Source: Podocnemis expansa (taxonomy: Eukaryota > Chordata > Testudines > Podocnemididae). Taken from it: 64,000 nucleotides of DNA. The stretch covers positions 1,819,682 through 1,883,681 of the forward strand of contig ML682038.1 in NCBI GenBank assembly GCA_007922195.1. Direction: 5' to 3'. Shown here one piece after another: positions 45,191-56,502 of the stretch. Position 1 is the first letter of the stretch. The number at the start of each line of letters is the position of its first letter. The notes under the pieces were generated by a model. That model ran no database searches and was not told the DNA's origin. It saw only the letters and a list, made by a program, of their open reading frames with translations. Position numbers and translations under genes: made by a program.

Positions 45191-48100
45191 CCACCGTTAT
45201 TTTACTGTCAGTGTAGATCAGGGCTCAGTAATCCCTTAATTCCTGTATAGAACCAAGTCTTTGCCTTCTTTTGTATTTGTACAACACAAGGTATGCTGCA
45301 AGCAGTAAATGAATGAAATAGTAAGTAATAACTTATATAATATAAATATTATAATAAATTATTTTAAGGTTAAACAGGATCATTTACATTCTTTTCTGGG
45401 CACGGAACTTGGAGCCCATTTATTTCTACATATAAATTGATTCAAATCATTTCTGTAGAAGAGGGACTTGGAAAGAAAAATATTTTAACTAAATTATTGC
45501 CTTTTCTGTGGTGTTTGAAAAAGTCCTTAATTTTCAGACCAATAGTCCGTTATTTATTCTGGCCATTTACTCTTAAGAAATCTGAGTTATTCAAAATACA
45601 GAAACAATTCAAAGGGCAAAATCTATCCTTGGATCCATGTGTATGGTGCATGCACTGCCCACGTTCTTCAGTGTGGATCCCACACAAGGATCTAAGGATA
45701 GACTTTGTACCCAACCACATATTAAAATAACTCTGACTGCTATAGCTGAGTCCACCTTTTAAAATTGTCTTGTTTTAAAAATTCACAATAAGCTAATTTC
45801 CTTTTTACAAATAACTGATAAAACTTTTCAATTAATAGTGTCTAGCCCCTAAAATCTAAGCTAGTAAGAACACTTTCTGTCCTGTTTAATGCAGTGATTG
45901 ATGTATATTGTACTGATTGAGCAGGTATAGTATTATCAGGGCTATCTTACTGTTCTGAGGTTCTTGTGATGAAAAGCCATATCTGTGGGGACCCAAAATA
46001 GTGCCTTGAAATTCTTGTCCTCCAAAGGACAGAAGTAGCAAATATGTAACTTTACCAGGCTTCCCTTCCTTAACTATCTAATTCTATTATCCAAACCAAC
46101 CTCGCTTACTCTAAACCACCCTGCAACAAGTGACTTAATAGCTTCCTCCAGGGAAGTTAAGGTAGATCAAGAAGAAATGAGAAATAACAGGTAAGTGCAC
46201 AGCTGTGTGTTAGGACACAGGATGTACTGAAATCACTTTTTATCATGATGAACAATGATGTGCATTGCTTCCATAAGACCTACTGGTCTGTCTGTATCCA
46301 TCTGTTGTCTTTCCTAATACTTAGCTCGTGAACTCTCTACAGCACGTCTGTGTTCCATGTTCATACACTGCATAGCCAAATGTGGCCCTGATCTCTGAGG
46401 TGTTACAACAACAAACAACAACATCATCAGTAAGGGGCATGAAAAGTTTTTGCTAACACACAAACTGGATGCCTATTTATCATATACCTGAAGTACTTAT
46501 CACTATTGTATTTTAGCACAAATTTGACTGGCTCCATACACTTCTGATGACTTTCAGACCCAACATATTGGAGAGGGATCAATTCACATTCTGACAGTGA
46601 GAGTTGTAGAACTACTGAAGTGGGACCCAGGAATGATCTCCCTGTGAAGCCAATAATGCCTTGCAGGAATTTGGTCCTCTCTTTTCTTTCCATTGTGGCT
46701 GTGGAAGTTAGTGCAGCCCCAAAGCATAGACTCTGCTACTGGGGAGAGAAGACAGGGTTTGGTAGCTTTGTGTGCTTTATAAAATTGCTTCCTTACCCTT
46801 CATGTCCAGGGAGCCCAGGCATGATACAAGAACTTAGAGGGTGTTGTGCAATGGAGTTTTGTATTATATTATGTATTCTGCCTATCATTTTATATTGTGC
46901 TGTATTTGACCCACAAGTTATATGAAGAAGGCTTACATGAAGAACAAATCATATCCATGATACAGATGTGTAGAATACACTATGCTAGTAAAAATTGGCA
47001 ATGCATGCCAGCTGGCATAACTTTATTTTAAAATGGTAAATATTCTCCGGCTGAAGTGTAATTAGCAATGAAAATGTCATGTAGCTTTATAATATATGCT
47101 TGCTAATATGGCCAATGTCACTCATTTAGAAGCTGTTTACAGTGTGAAGTCCTACACTATGTCATGATCAAAAATACAATACTTACATAAAATATATGCA
47201 AAGATAGCAGGGCCAAACAGCCTTTTGGGACACTCTAAAAGAATATCATTAATTTTCACTGTATACTTATATTCTGGCTCAGTTCCAACCCTGGCTTTCT
47301 GTAAAAATCATTTCAAGTATAGAATTATACTGTTTGCTTGCAGCAACATCACACAACAGTAGTGAGCCATATGTTGCTACTTAGCAACTTAGTCTGTAAG
47401 TCCCAAAGCAAGTACTGATTTGAAAATTGAACAGAAATGATAATTGTTGAGTGATGCTGTGAGGCAAGTTGTCTTGGATTACCAAGGTATGCAGATGTTT
47501 GATGTTATATAGGAAAAAGAACAACAATATATTCTTCCTGTTTGACAGCTGGAGTTTTATTGTTAGCCTAAAGGTGGTAAATTGATTAAAAACCCTTACA
47601 GTAATATAAGGTGATGTTACCCTGAACATGAACAGATTCCAGTAAACAAAAGGAACTTGAAGTGCAAAATTCAGCTTTCTAAGACAATTCATCTCAATCT
47701 TGATGTCTAAACTTTATTTCGCTCTGCAAAGTATGTTATTTTACATCATCTGAATTCTTTTAGATATTGGATTTCAGGAAATCAAGACCAGAGTTAAAAT
47801 ATGAAAAGATGAATATTTAGTTACTGTTCATAGTTTCCATAATTAAATGATGATAGAAATGTCATTTTTGATAGAGTTTTTTTGTGGAAGACAAGATGAT
47901 TGGAATTGAAACAAAGCACCTAGAAAACACATGTAGAAGCTTCATAAAAGATTAAAACTAGTACTGTTATTTTTGAACATTTCAGTTTAAATTATCCAAA
48001 CTGAGAAAGCAGAGTATAAAAATATCAACAGAAGAAAAATAATTCTAATGGATAATGTGAATTTTCAATCCTTTATTGAAAACAATTTGAGATAGACAAT

Positions 48101-49551
48101 GATTCTCTGAAAGGTAGCAACTGCTTTATAACAGCAATCATTCACAGAATTTGTATTTCTACTGTTTCTAACAAATTCAATTAGCCCTTGCACTTCAAAA
48201 CCCTTAAGGCATAAATAAGATGATACTAGGTTGCTTTAATCTAATAGTATTACTAAACCTGTCAGGACAGTTTTTGGATTAATGGTTAGGAAAAAAATTA
48301 ATAATACAAATTTTCATTTTTTAATCAAACAATTCTATTCAGAAGTACCTCTGAATCTTGGAGGGTTCTTTGCTGAATGAATTCAAATCACACAAGAATC
48401 TTACTTTTGTCTTCCAAAGGCATTCTTATAGTAACTTCAACAACAATGAAGAAAGTAATGTGGTAGGAATATCCATGTTTTAAAGATGGGCTTTTTGACT
48501 GAACAATATAGCCCAGCTCACATAAAAAGTAGTTAAAGAATGAAAAAAAAACAGAACAAACCTGAAAATTAAATTTGAGTAGATAAACATGACTATCTAA
48601 ACATGCTCCTTTATTAGGACATTTAGCACTCGGTATAATGTCAGTTTTCAAGACAGTTCATTCAACTTTTGAATTATACCTGTCTACCCAATAGCAACTC
48701 ATCAATAGACAATCAAAATGGAAACAAACTGATTTCCCACTTAACAAGAAATCTCTATGTAAGTTCATATCTCTTGTCATGCAGGGGAGTTTCAGACTGT
48801 CCACTATTTGAGATGGGTACTTGACTACATGGACCCCTATCCTGATATATCCTTTAAAAAATTCCTATGATACCAGGTTAAATAATTCAGAAGTTTTAAA
48901 AAATGAAGAATTTAAATGAAAAAGATTTCTATATGTGGATATATGCCACTTTTTAATGGGTTCTGATAACATAAATTCTTCCTTACAAATTCATTGTGTA
49001 AAGGACTCAAAAATATTTTTGAGGAATTTAGATGACATTATCCTCTTTGGACTGCAAGATAAATCACAGCAGTAGATTGAGATTCATTATGCTAATACTA
49101 ATGGTGTAACATTGGCAACATTCCACAGCCATACGGTTTCTGTTAAAAATGCAATTCTTCAACTACAACTGGCCTAAGAGTGATAATTAAAGCTATTTGT
49201 GATAGTGTAGCTTATAATGATTAACTTGTCTGCAGTCAGATAAACAAATAACCTGCACCTGTAAAGACTTTATTTCCTGAAGGTAAAACAACTGCTTAGG
49301 AAAGATCATGCTGGCAAAACAGCTGCTTGCATTCTGGAGAGGAAACAAGGTAGTATCTTTCAACAAACGCCAACTCTGGGGTTTTATCAGCTCTATCTCA
49401 TTAACTGGAAACAAGGCTTAAATGCTTTGTTTATAAATTATGATTATTCCTGATTGCAGCAGTTACTGATAGTGCCACTCATTTGCAATGCAACTCTTTG
49501 GATTTGTTTAATTACAATTTGAAACAAGGCAGAGAAGATTAATTAACCCAC
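45191..49551. other. Intronic sequence up to TOX exon 2, no gene seen
   Basis: 4.4 kb of AT-rich DNA without recognised mobile elements or RNA genes; frames do not exceed about 100 codons. The repeat-poor state next to the exon would fit conserved non-coding DNA, an inference only. Confidence 0.5.
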
Positions 49552-49617
49552 CTGGCTTGCTGGCACATAGTCCTGGCTCGGCTCTGTCATACTCATATAC
49601 ATGTTGTCACCGTCAAA
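49552..49617 (-). CDS. TOX: TOX coding exon 2 (22 codons, phase 0 to phase 0)
   Basis: A 66-bp exon with acceptor tttcattcacag and donor gtgggttaatt on the minus strand. It encodes FDGDNMYMSMTEPSQDYVPA followed by SQ. In the known TOX protein this follows ...DPYYCNK of exon 1 and precedes the SYPGP/SFPGP start of exon 3, so the two exons here join in phase to give ...VPASQ-SFPGPS.... The fourth residue is Asp, where I recall Glu in mammals. The segment belongs to the N-terminal regulatory region upstream of the HMG box. It is far too short for frame-based detection and was found by reading both strands for the expected peptide between splice signals. Confidence 0.97.
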
Positions 49618-51879
49618 CTGTGAATGAAATAATAGTAAACATTCAGCAATCTTCAATGTTTTTCAGCATCAACTGGAAAACAGTAGCCATAAAATAATAA
49701 TATAGCCTGGTTTGGAAGACTTGTAATTGCATGCCTGCATCTTGTTTTGGATGTTCCTGTTGTCATCCTTGTTGACCCTGGATGTTGGTGATTTGGAGTA
49801 ATTAGTGCTCTAGTAATTACAGCAAGCAAGCAAGAAATGAATGGTTTCCTTTCATCTGCAATCTGTTTTAAAACAAAATGGCTCATTGGGTGCACCATGT
49901 ATACATTCTGCTGTTGGTTTCAATGACGTACAAAGTGAATTGCACAGTTTCTGACAAGAGGAAGATGGTAACAGAAAACATACTAAAATGCATCTTAACG
50001 GATTCTAACTTCAGGTTTTGCTCAAGAACAAGTTTGGAAGGTTGAAAACAAATTAAAATCCCCCATATAGAAATGTCCCCAAATCAGAAATAAAGATGAT
50101 CTGACAAATTTGAGGCACTTATTCATGTGAAATATGGAACTTACAAAACTGGGTGATACCAAGCAAATTGTCCGCTGGTATGTAAATAAAATAGATATGA
50201 ACAATCAAAACTGTGAAATTATCCTTCAATAAATTATAAGAAGTTCAATTAACTGAATTTGTGTGCAAGCTCACTTTTTCTTTTAAAAAAAGAATTAGAT
50301 GTATTACGACTGAAAGAAATTGTTTAGGAATGGAAGATAGATGGAATGAAACAGCAAGAATAGAAGGCTGGGTGTGGCTGGGTATCACTACAAAAAAAAG
50401 CAGGCAACTACTTTTTTTTTGTATTATGTGATCTGGAGACTGCCCACAGAGCTCTCTTCACACTCATTCAAGTGTCATTTTAAAGCATGCAGTGGGGTAA
50501 TTACAGTCCTAAATACAATCTAGAGTTAGGAGAAACATTTCCAAGCCTTTGGAATCAAGATGGAGAACAGCAGGAACCCCAATCTCTCAATGATCACCTG
50601 AGAATTTCCTGCAGCTATTAGGTCCATTTGAAATTACTTTCACCTGATCCCATCTGTGCATGCTCTAGAGAGATGTATTTTGGAAGTGGCTCATTGATGA
50701 TGGGAGAAAAAGTAGTGGCAAGCTACATATGGTAGAATTTTTTAAGAATGCTCAGACTTGACCTAAACCCTATTTCTAGTGAAGTCAGTAGGATCTACTC
50801 ACTGACTTCTGTAAGAGTGGGGCACACCAACACTGATCATTTTTTTCAAACCCTGCACATAATATACAATACATCATAGGGAGGTATCCGGCACAACCTA
50901 TCTGAAGTGTCACAGAAAGTAAAGACTTATGTTCTAGTACAAATGTGCCTCAGGAAATATAACATCCCAAGTTTCACTAGAATTTTGATATTGTTAGAGC
51001 TAACAGGATTGTTTATTGCAAATATTCCTAATTGTGAATGTAGTTCTTTTTCTCTTCACAAATTGTTCATATCATGATGCTCATTTCTGTGAACACTAGT
51101 ATTGTTCCTATGTATTTGAAGAACAGTTAAGACAAAATCTTTTCAGCCTAGGGTGTTTTTGCAAATTGTTCTATTCAATTAATCACATGCAGAAATTGCT
51201 TGAACATTCACAAATTACAAATAACAACAACACCAGCTATTATTTTCTATTTGCAAAAATATTTATGATTTTTAAAAAATATTTGGCCCCACTCTGTTTC
51301 CTAGACATATGTGTAGTATGCTGCACAATATATCCAAATCCCCAGAAGACATGAACTTTCACAGCACAGCTGTTACTGAACATATCTTACATGTATGCTA
51401 CAGCACAATCCAGCAGTACTGAAGCAGACCGAGTATGTGCCCATATTTACAACAAATCGGACATGCAAAGGAGTACCCAAATGATTAATGGCTTTTGAAT
51501 GTACCCAGAAAAAAAGTCACTACCCAATACATTCAAGTAAGGGCAGGGTTTAAAAAAAAAAAAAAAAAAAAAAAAAGCAAAGCCTTTTAGACAGGCCAAT
51601 TTTACTGATAAAAAGTTTGATTATGGAAGATCCTACTGTACAATGTCAAGTGACTTCATCACTCACTGATTTTCACAGGAATCGAGGGAGCTCAGTAAGT
51701 TGCAGGATGTAGCACAAGTCCCATGAAAATCACTATTACATCTAACATTACATCACACTTCACCATTAATTATATACTATTTTATAATTAGCTCATGGAT
51801 GTCTCATAGGCATATACAAACACACATCCTTCCCTGGCACAGCTTAACTCAGAAAGTGTTCTTCTTTTATCTAGCTTTA
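49618..51879. other. Intronic sequence, no gene seen
   Basis: AT-rich DNA. A 25-bp poly-A run lies at 51552-51576 with no recognisable element in front of it. Confidence 0.5.
51552..51576 (+). repeat. Poly-A run (25 A)
   Basis: Homopolymer following 'gggcagggttt'. It could be a retroposon tail, but no body or target duplication was identified. Confidence 0.8.
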
Positions 51880-51960
51880 CAAATAACTTGACTTTGCAAG
51901 AGGAGTCAAATGACTTATCCAAGGTCATACAATGAGTCAACAGATCACTTAAAATCTGAC
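51880..51960 (+). repeat. MIR/CORE-SINE-like relic
   Basis: 'tcaaatgacttatccaaggt' followed by 'catacaatgagtcaacagat' resembles the conserved 'taagtgacttgcccaaggtcacacagc' block of MIR-type SINEs. Short and diverged. Confidence 0.5.
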
Positions 51961-52479
51961 CCAAAGACCCTTCAGACTACACACTCTTTGTCCAGCTAGA
52001 TCACACTGCCTCCAAAACGGTCTTATTTTACAAATCACACTGAATCTACACAAACTTGTCCTGAACCTCACTGCCTTCTTCCAATTACAATGTGTCTCAG
52101 TCGCCAAGTGCAGACTATGAAGATACAAAAACGCCATTTAGAATGGGAATGTTTTCAGATACAATGGATGAAAAGCAAAGGAGGAAGGCAGTTAACTTTT
52201 AGACAACCTATATGTGATATACATTTATCAGATGACATTTCATCGAAGGTTTATACTTGGCTCTGAAATCCTATTAAGGGAAGATTTTAAAGCCATTAAT
52301 TTTAATTTGTTAAAAGCGAATGCTAGTACAATATCTGATGTACAATAATAACTATTCCTGACAACATTTCTTTTCATATTAAGGCAATACTGCATGGGAC
52401 TTTTGGATAAGGAGAAAACTAAAACCACCACAGCACTAGACTATGAAACACTACATTTTTTGAGTGAAGTAATGTATTC

Positions 52480-52560
52480 ACAATGTATTCTGTGGCCTGT
52501 GTTCTGCAGGAGATCAGACTAAATGATCATAATGGTCCCTTCTGACTTTATAGTCAATGA
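52480..52560 (+). mobile_element. CR1-type 3' tail fragment
   Basis: 'ctgtggcctgtgttctgcag', 'gagatcagactaaatgatca' and 'taatggtcccttctgacttt' match the tails at 1285-1750 and 34078-34500. Only the last 80 bp are present. Confidence 0.75.
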
Positions 52561-53289
52561 GAAGCACATAATGATTTTGATTTAAATTGTTATAAAATAG
52601 AACATGCAGATAACTTCCTTCCCAGTTCTCACAACGGGATGATCAACTGGAATTTCCATTGCATTGTACAGATGGTAACTTCTTTTCAGACACATATGGC
52701 ACAATATTCAAAGCATCTGACTGCTGATGTTATGAAATGCAACTTATGTATACAAGTCAGGAAGCCAGTTGTATCAGTGCATTAACTGGGCACCACTGAC
52801 AGAGGAATGACATTATAGAGTGCCATTTGGAAACTTCTACTTATGTCCAGAGTATTAAAGCTATTTTATAATGTGAATTATGAAGTAGTGAGAGTCAGAG
52901 TCATTTTATTATTCATTAATATATGGTGCCTTAAATATACCTGGGTCTGTTGCATTTAACACCCGCTCCCTCCCCCTCTGTACTTCCTCTGTTGGAAGAA
53001 AGAGGGAGCTTTCACGCCCTGTTGCCCCAGATCCCATTTCAGAGCCTACTGGGTGCTACAGGTGTGGAGAATGTAGTTTGGCTACTTCACACCTCTGCCT
53101 CTCCCCTAGCTTTGCTGCAAGAGGGAGGAGATGAGATGAGTCTGTTACTCATTTCAGCTCCCATTTTTGGCTCTCCTCTGTCGCTGCTCTTAACTTTCCC
53201 AAACTGGAGCAAGATAAACTGACCTGGTACACATTGGTTTCAATGCTGCCCAAAAGGAACTGAAAAACAGCAGTAAAAGCTGGCAAGCA

Positions 53290-53520
53290 CGTCACTGTTA
53301 TTGTAATTTGTATTGTGATAGTGCCTAGATGCCTTACATATGATCAGGGCTACATTGTGCTAGGTGCTGTACAATCACTAAGAGATATCCTTGCTCCAAA
53401 GAGCTTACAATGTGCATAAACAAGACAGACAAAGTGCGAGAGGAAGTATTGTTATCCTCATTCTATTAATGAGTTACTGTGGCAGCGAGAGACTAAAGGG
53501 AAAGGGGCACAGAGAAGACC
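53290..53520 (+). repeat. Ancient amniote interspersed repeat
   Basis: 'cattgtgctaggtgctgtac', 'tccaaagagcttacaatgtg' and 'tatcctcattctattaatga' form a pattern seen in old MIR/L2-associated repeats. The element at 7375-7490 is a partial inverse copy. The family name is uncertain. Confidence 0.5.
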
Positions 53521-54032
53521 CCTTGTAGATTAGAGCTACTGTCCATTAATTAATTCAGTTATGTGGGCGATTCTGGACTTGGTGTCTGATTTCTCCAAAA
53601 TGCATTACAGATTTCTAAGCCCTTGCTTCCAGTCATGAATTCTAAATATGAACTTCCATCAAAGATTAGAAATGAATGATCTATTTAAATCAGTGCTCAA
53701 GCTGCGTTCTTTAATTATAGTTTATGATTTGGGTGGTTTTTTTGATAGACCACCACCACTTTTCACTGTTTTTATTTTAAAGCACTATGGTGTAAAATTG
53801 CATAAAAGATGGTGTATAATCCACTAGTGATTTATAACATATTTTTAATAGTTGGGGCTTATAGACATTGTTGTTGACCTGTATTACTAAAAATCAACTT
53901 GTCCTGAAAAAGCTTTAAAATTAGATTTAAAAAACCCCAACCAAACAAAAAACCAAATGCAAGCAGTGAGCATTATCTAAGGACAGTGATAAGCAACAAG
54001 TGACATTCTCTATTACTACAAGATGCCATAAT

Positions 54033-54470
54033 GGCTATGTCTACATTAGCCAAACTTAGTTCAGACTTCTTAGAAGAACTAAGAAGTTCGAGGTTAGTTC
54101 GAACTAACCACAGGTTAGTTCAAACTAACCAGGAACTTTTTAGTTCCATCTAACTGTGCATTCTAGTTTGAACTAATGCTTAGTTTGAAACAGATGCATG
54201 GTTAGTTCAAACTAATGGCTTAATTTGAACTTCTTAATTTCAAACTAAGGCTTAGTTCAAGTCTTGCACGTGCTTAGTTCAAACTAAAGTTCAAACTAAG
54301 GGCAAAAGTCCAGACTAAGTCCAGTACATACTAGTTCAAAGTAGGCATTCCCTAGTTCTAACTAAGAAATTTCTTAGTTCGAACTAGGCAAAGCCTAGTG
54401 TAGCCTTGGGCTCAATTAGTCCGGACTAAGCCTCCTTAGTTTGGACTAATTTGCCAGTGTAGACATAGCC
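54033..54470. mobile_element. Palindromic miniature element, TTAGTTCGAACTAA type
   Basis: 438 bp from 'ggctatgtctaca' to 'tgtagacatagcc', perfect 13-bp inverted ends. The interior is a chain of 'tagttcgaactaa' and 'tagttcaaactaa' units in both orientations. No target duplication is evident (flanks aat and aag). No coding. It shares its ends with 8784-9231 but uses another palindromic unit. Confidence 0.82.
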
Positions 54471-56380
54471 AAGCTTGAGACTAATGCAAAGGTGGGATGC
54501 AAACAGAAATCACAAATGACTATGCTAAATAAAAGGTTGATATTGTTATGGAAACCACTAAAGATAAAAACAGAATTGCTCTGTAAATTCCACATTATTG
54601 CTGAAAAAATGTCCTTGTGGTACACTGTGTAACCTATGTAAAATATTCTAATAACAAATTTGAGAGAATGGGTGGGATATGTTAGAATCAAAGTGAAAAT
54701 TCCATTTTGAATTATGAGCTCCATTTTGTGTGATGTGCTGAACACATGACTAAACTTATCCCGAGACAGTTTTCAGTAATACATCCAAAGAGGCAACCTG
54801 CTGTGGAAAGGCATTTGTGAGTCTGCAAGCTTCACTGTGCTGGTCCCTCAATGAGGTTTCAGGTTAGGGCCATCAACTGTAACTGCCCCTCAACTGTTAC
54901 TCCACCCCAGGACGATGGTGTTTCTACAAAGAGGCATCCAGAAGGTGGTGAGAGTGACTGGGGGAATGAGCTGAAATGGCTTAGAAGAATACCTATGAAA
55001 GGGGACCAGTATTTAAAAAGGAGATTTAAGGATTCTGCTCTGAGGAGAGGCCAGCCATTGTCACACATAAGCATGACATTCAGCAGAGGGGAGTAAGCAG
55101 GAAAATACACAAAGGGGCACAAGTCCCCTCCCAGTAATTCAAGGGGCTAGAACAGGGAGAACAAATATCTGCAGCCTACCAGGCCTGACACAGAAATTCC
55201 TCTGGTCTCTGGGGCCACGGTATGAGATGAGAATATACCTCTCCAAAAGGGGTCAATTTTTGATTCCTGCACTTGCCCCTAAGGGTTAGAAATACTTGCC
55301 TAGCCTGAATGCCAACATACTTTGGCCTCAAAGAGTGAAATCATATAGGGGAAGGTGCATCTCAGGACTTACATTATTTTGTAAAAATCTGTAATGCTCT
55401 AATTCCTTTGCAAAGCCTGTTTCTTGTTTTCCTACTACACTGTCCCCAAAGAGCTTACATTAGAAACTCAGCCCTCCTTGGTGGAGCTCTGCAGGCACAT
55501 ATATAACTGTTTAGGTGGCCTGGGTCTGAGGCCCATGTTTCAGGGTCTAAAGCAGATGAACTGCGGAGTCTCAGGCAAGGGTATCAGACAAGAGGTTAGA
55601 GCCTGGGTGTCTGCCCTGTTTACAAGCTAGAAAAGTTAACCAGACTTTGTTTGGAACCAATTGGCTTAGAAGCATATAGAGTCCACTGACCAGGTCGACT
55701 CATGACAGACCGTCTAGTGACCATGCAGAGTAGTACTGGATCAGACTATAACAGCACAAATTTTCAAACCATTACTAAAGGTAATTTTCAATGAAAACAA
55801 TTTTCAAAAACACTGCTGAAGTTTTCTAAAAGCTCACAAATTTCCACCCCATCCACTCATGTAGTACATTATCATTTCACAGATGACTTGTATGATTGTT
55901 TAGATTTTCTTCAGTGGCGTTACTGAGACACTATAAATAAGTTCTCCTGGCTTTTTTCCAACTTGTTTCCCAAATTAACTTGCTATTTATAGCTCTGTCT
56001 ATGAGAAGGAGTGGAGTCCAAGGGTCCGCTGAGTCCAGAAAAAGGAAGAGTACATTTTTAAGCATGCAGATAAAGCACCTAAAATACAATGATGATTCCA
56101 ATCTGAAGGACTATAGTACAGGCTCTTACTTTTGCAGTACACTTGATAGAGATCAATGTAGAACTGGACAGAGAGTGTTCCACTTCCCAATTTGAGGCAG
56201 CATATGTCAGTGCCTGATAGAGCCTTGAAGTTGTTAGCTTCCAGACAGAGCACTAGCTAAATAAAGATGCAGCACTAAGCATAGCTGGTTAGTGGAGGCA
56301 GGATCAGACTCACAGAAGGAGGGCCAAGTCCAGACAGAGCAGAATGTAGAAACAACAGCACAGACAAGAATAGGGTATGA
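54471..56380. other. Intronic sequence, unassigned moderately GC-rich part
   Basis: 54780-55700 is less AT-rich than the surroundings and may be an old retroelement or LTR-like relic ('gcaggcacatatataactgt'), but no family motif or frame supports a call. Confidence 0.4.
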
Positions 56381-56502
56381 CAGGGGTTCTGAAACTGTGG
56401 GTTGGGACTCCCCAAAGGTTATGAGCAACTTACAGGATGGGGTCATACAAGTTCATTTATCAGTTTAGGGGGTCATGGTATCACAAAGTTTAAGAACTGC
56501 TG
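56381..56502. mobile_element. hAT miniature element with 8-bp duplication
   Basis: 122 bp from 'caggggttctgaaactgtgg' to 'aaagtttaagaactgctg', imperfect inverted ends. Flanking 8-mers gggtatga (56373-56380) and gggtataa (56503-56510) match 7/8. Non-coding. Confidence 0.85.

Larger units (their letters stand above)
21493..49551 (-). other. TOX: TOX intron 2 (complete)
   Basis: 28,059 bp between two adjacent TOX exons, with GT (gtgggttaatt) and AG (ttttacag) on the minus strand. It carries most of the recent mobile DNA of the window: fold-back PLE derivatives, three palindromic or miniature elements, two larger PLE copies, a hAT element and a 5.4-kb DIRS element. No additional TOX exon or nested host gene was found. 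Confidence 0.92.

Noticed and set aside
54780..55700. Possible endogenous retroviral LTR
   Set aside because: There are hints of a promoter-like 'catatataac' and moderate GC content, but no TG...CA-bounded repeat pair, primer-binding site or retroviral frame was seen.
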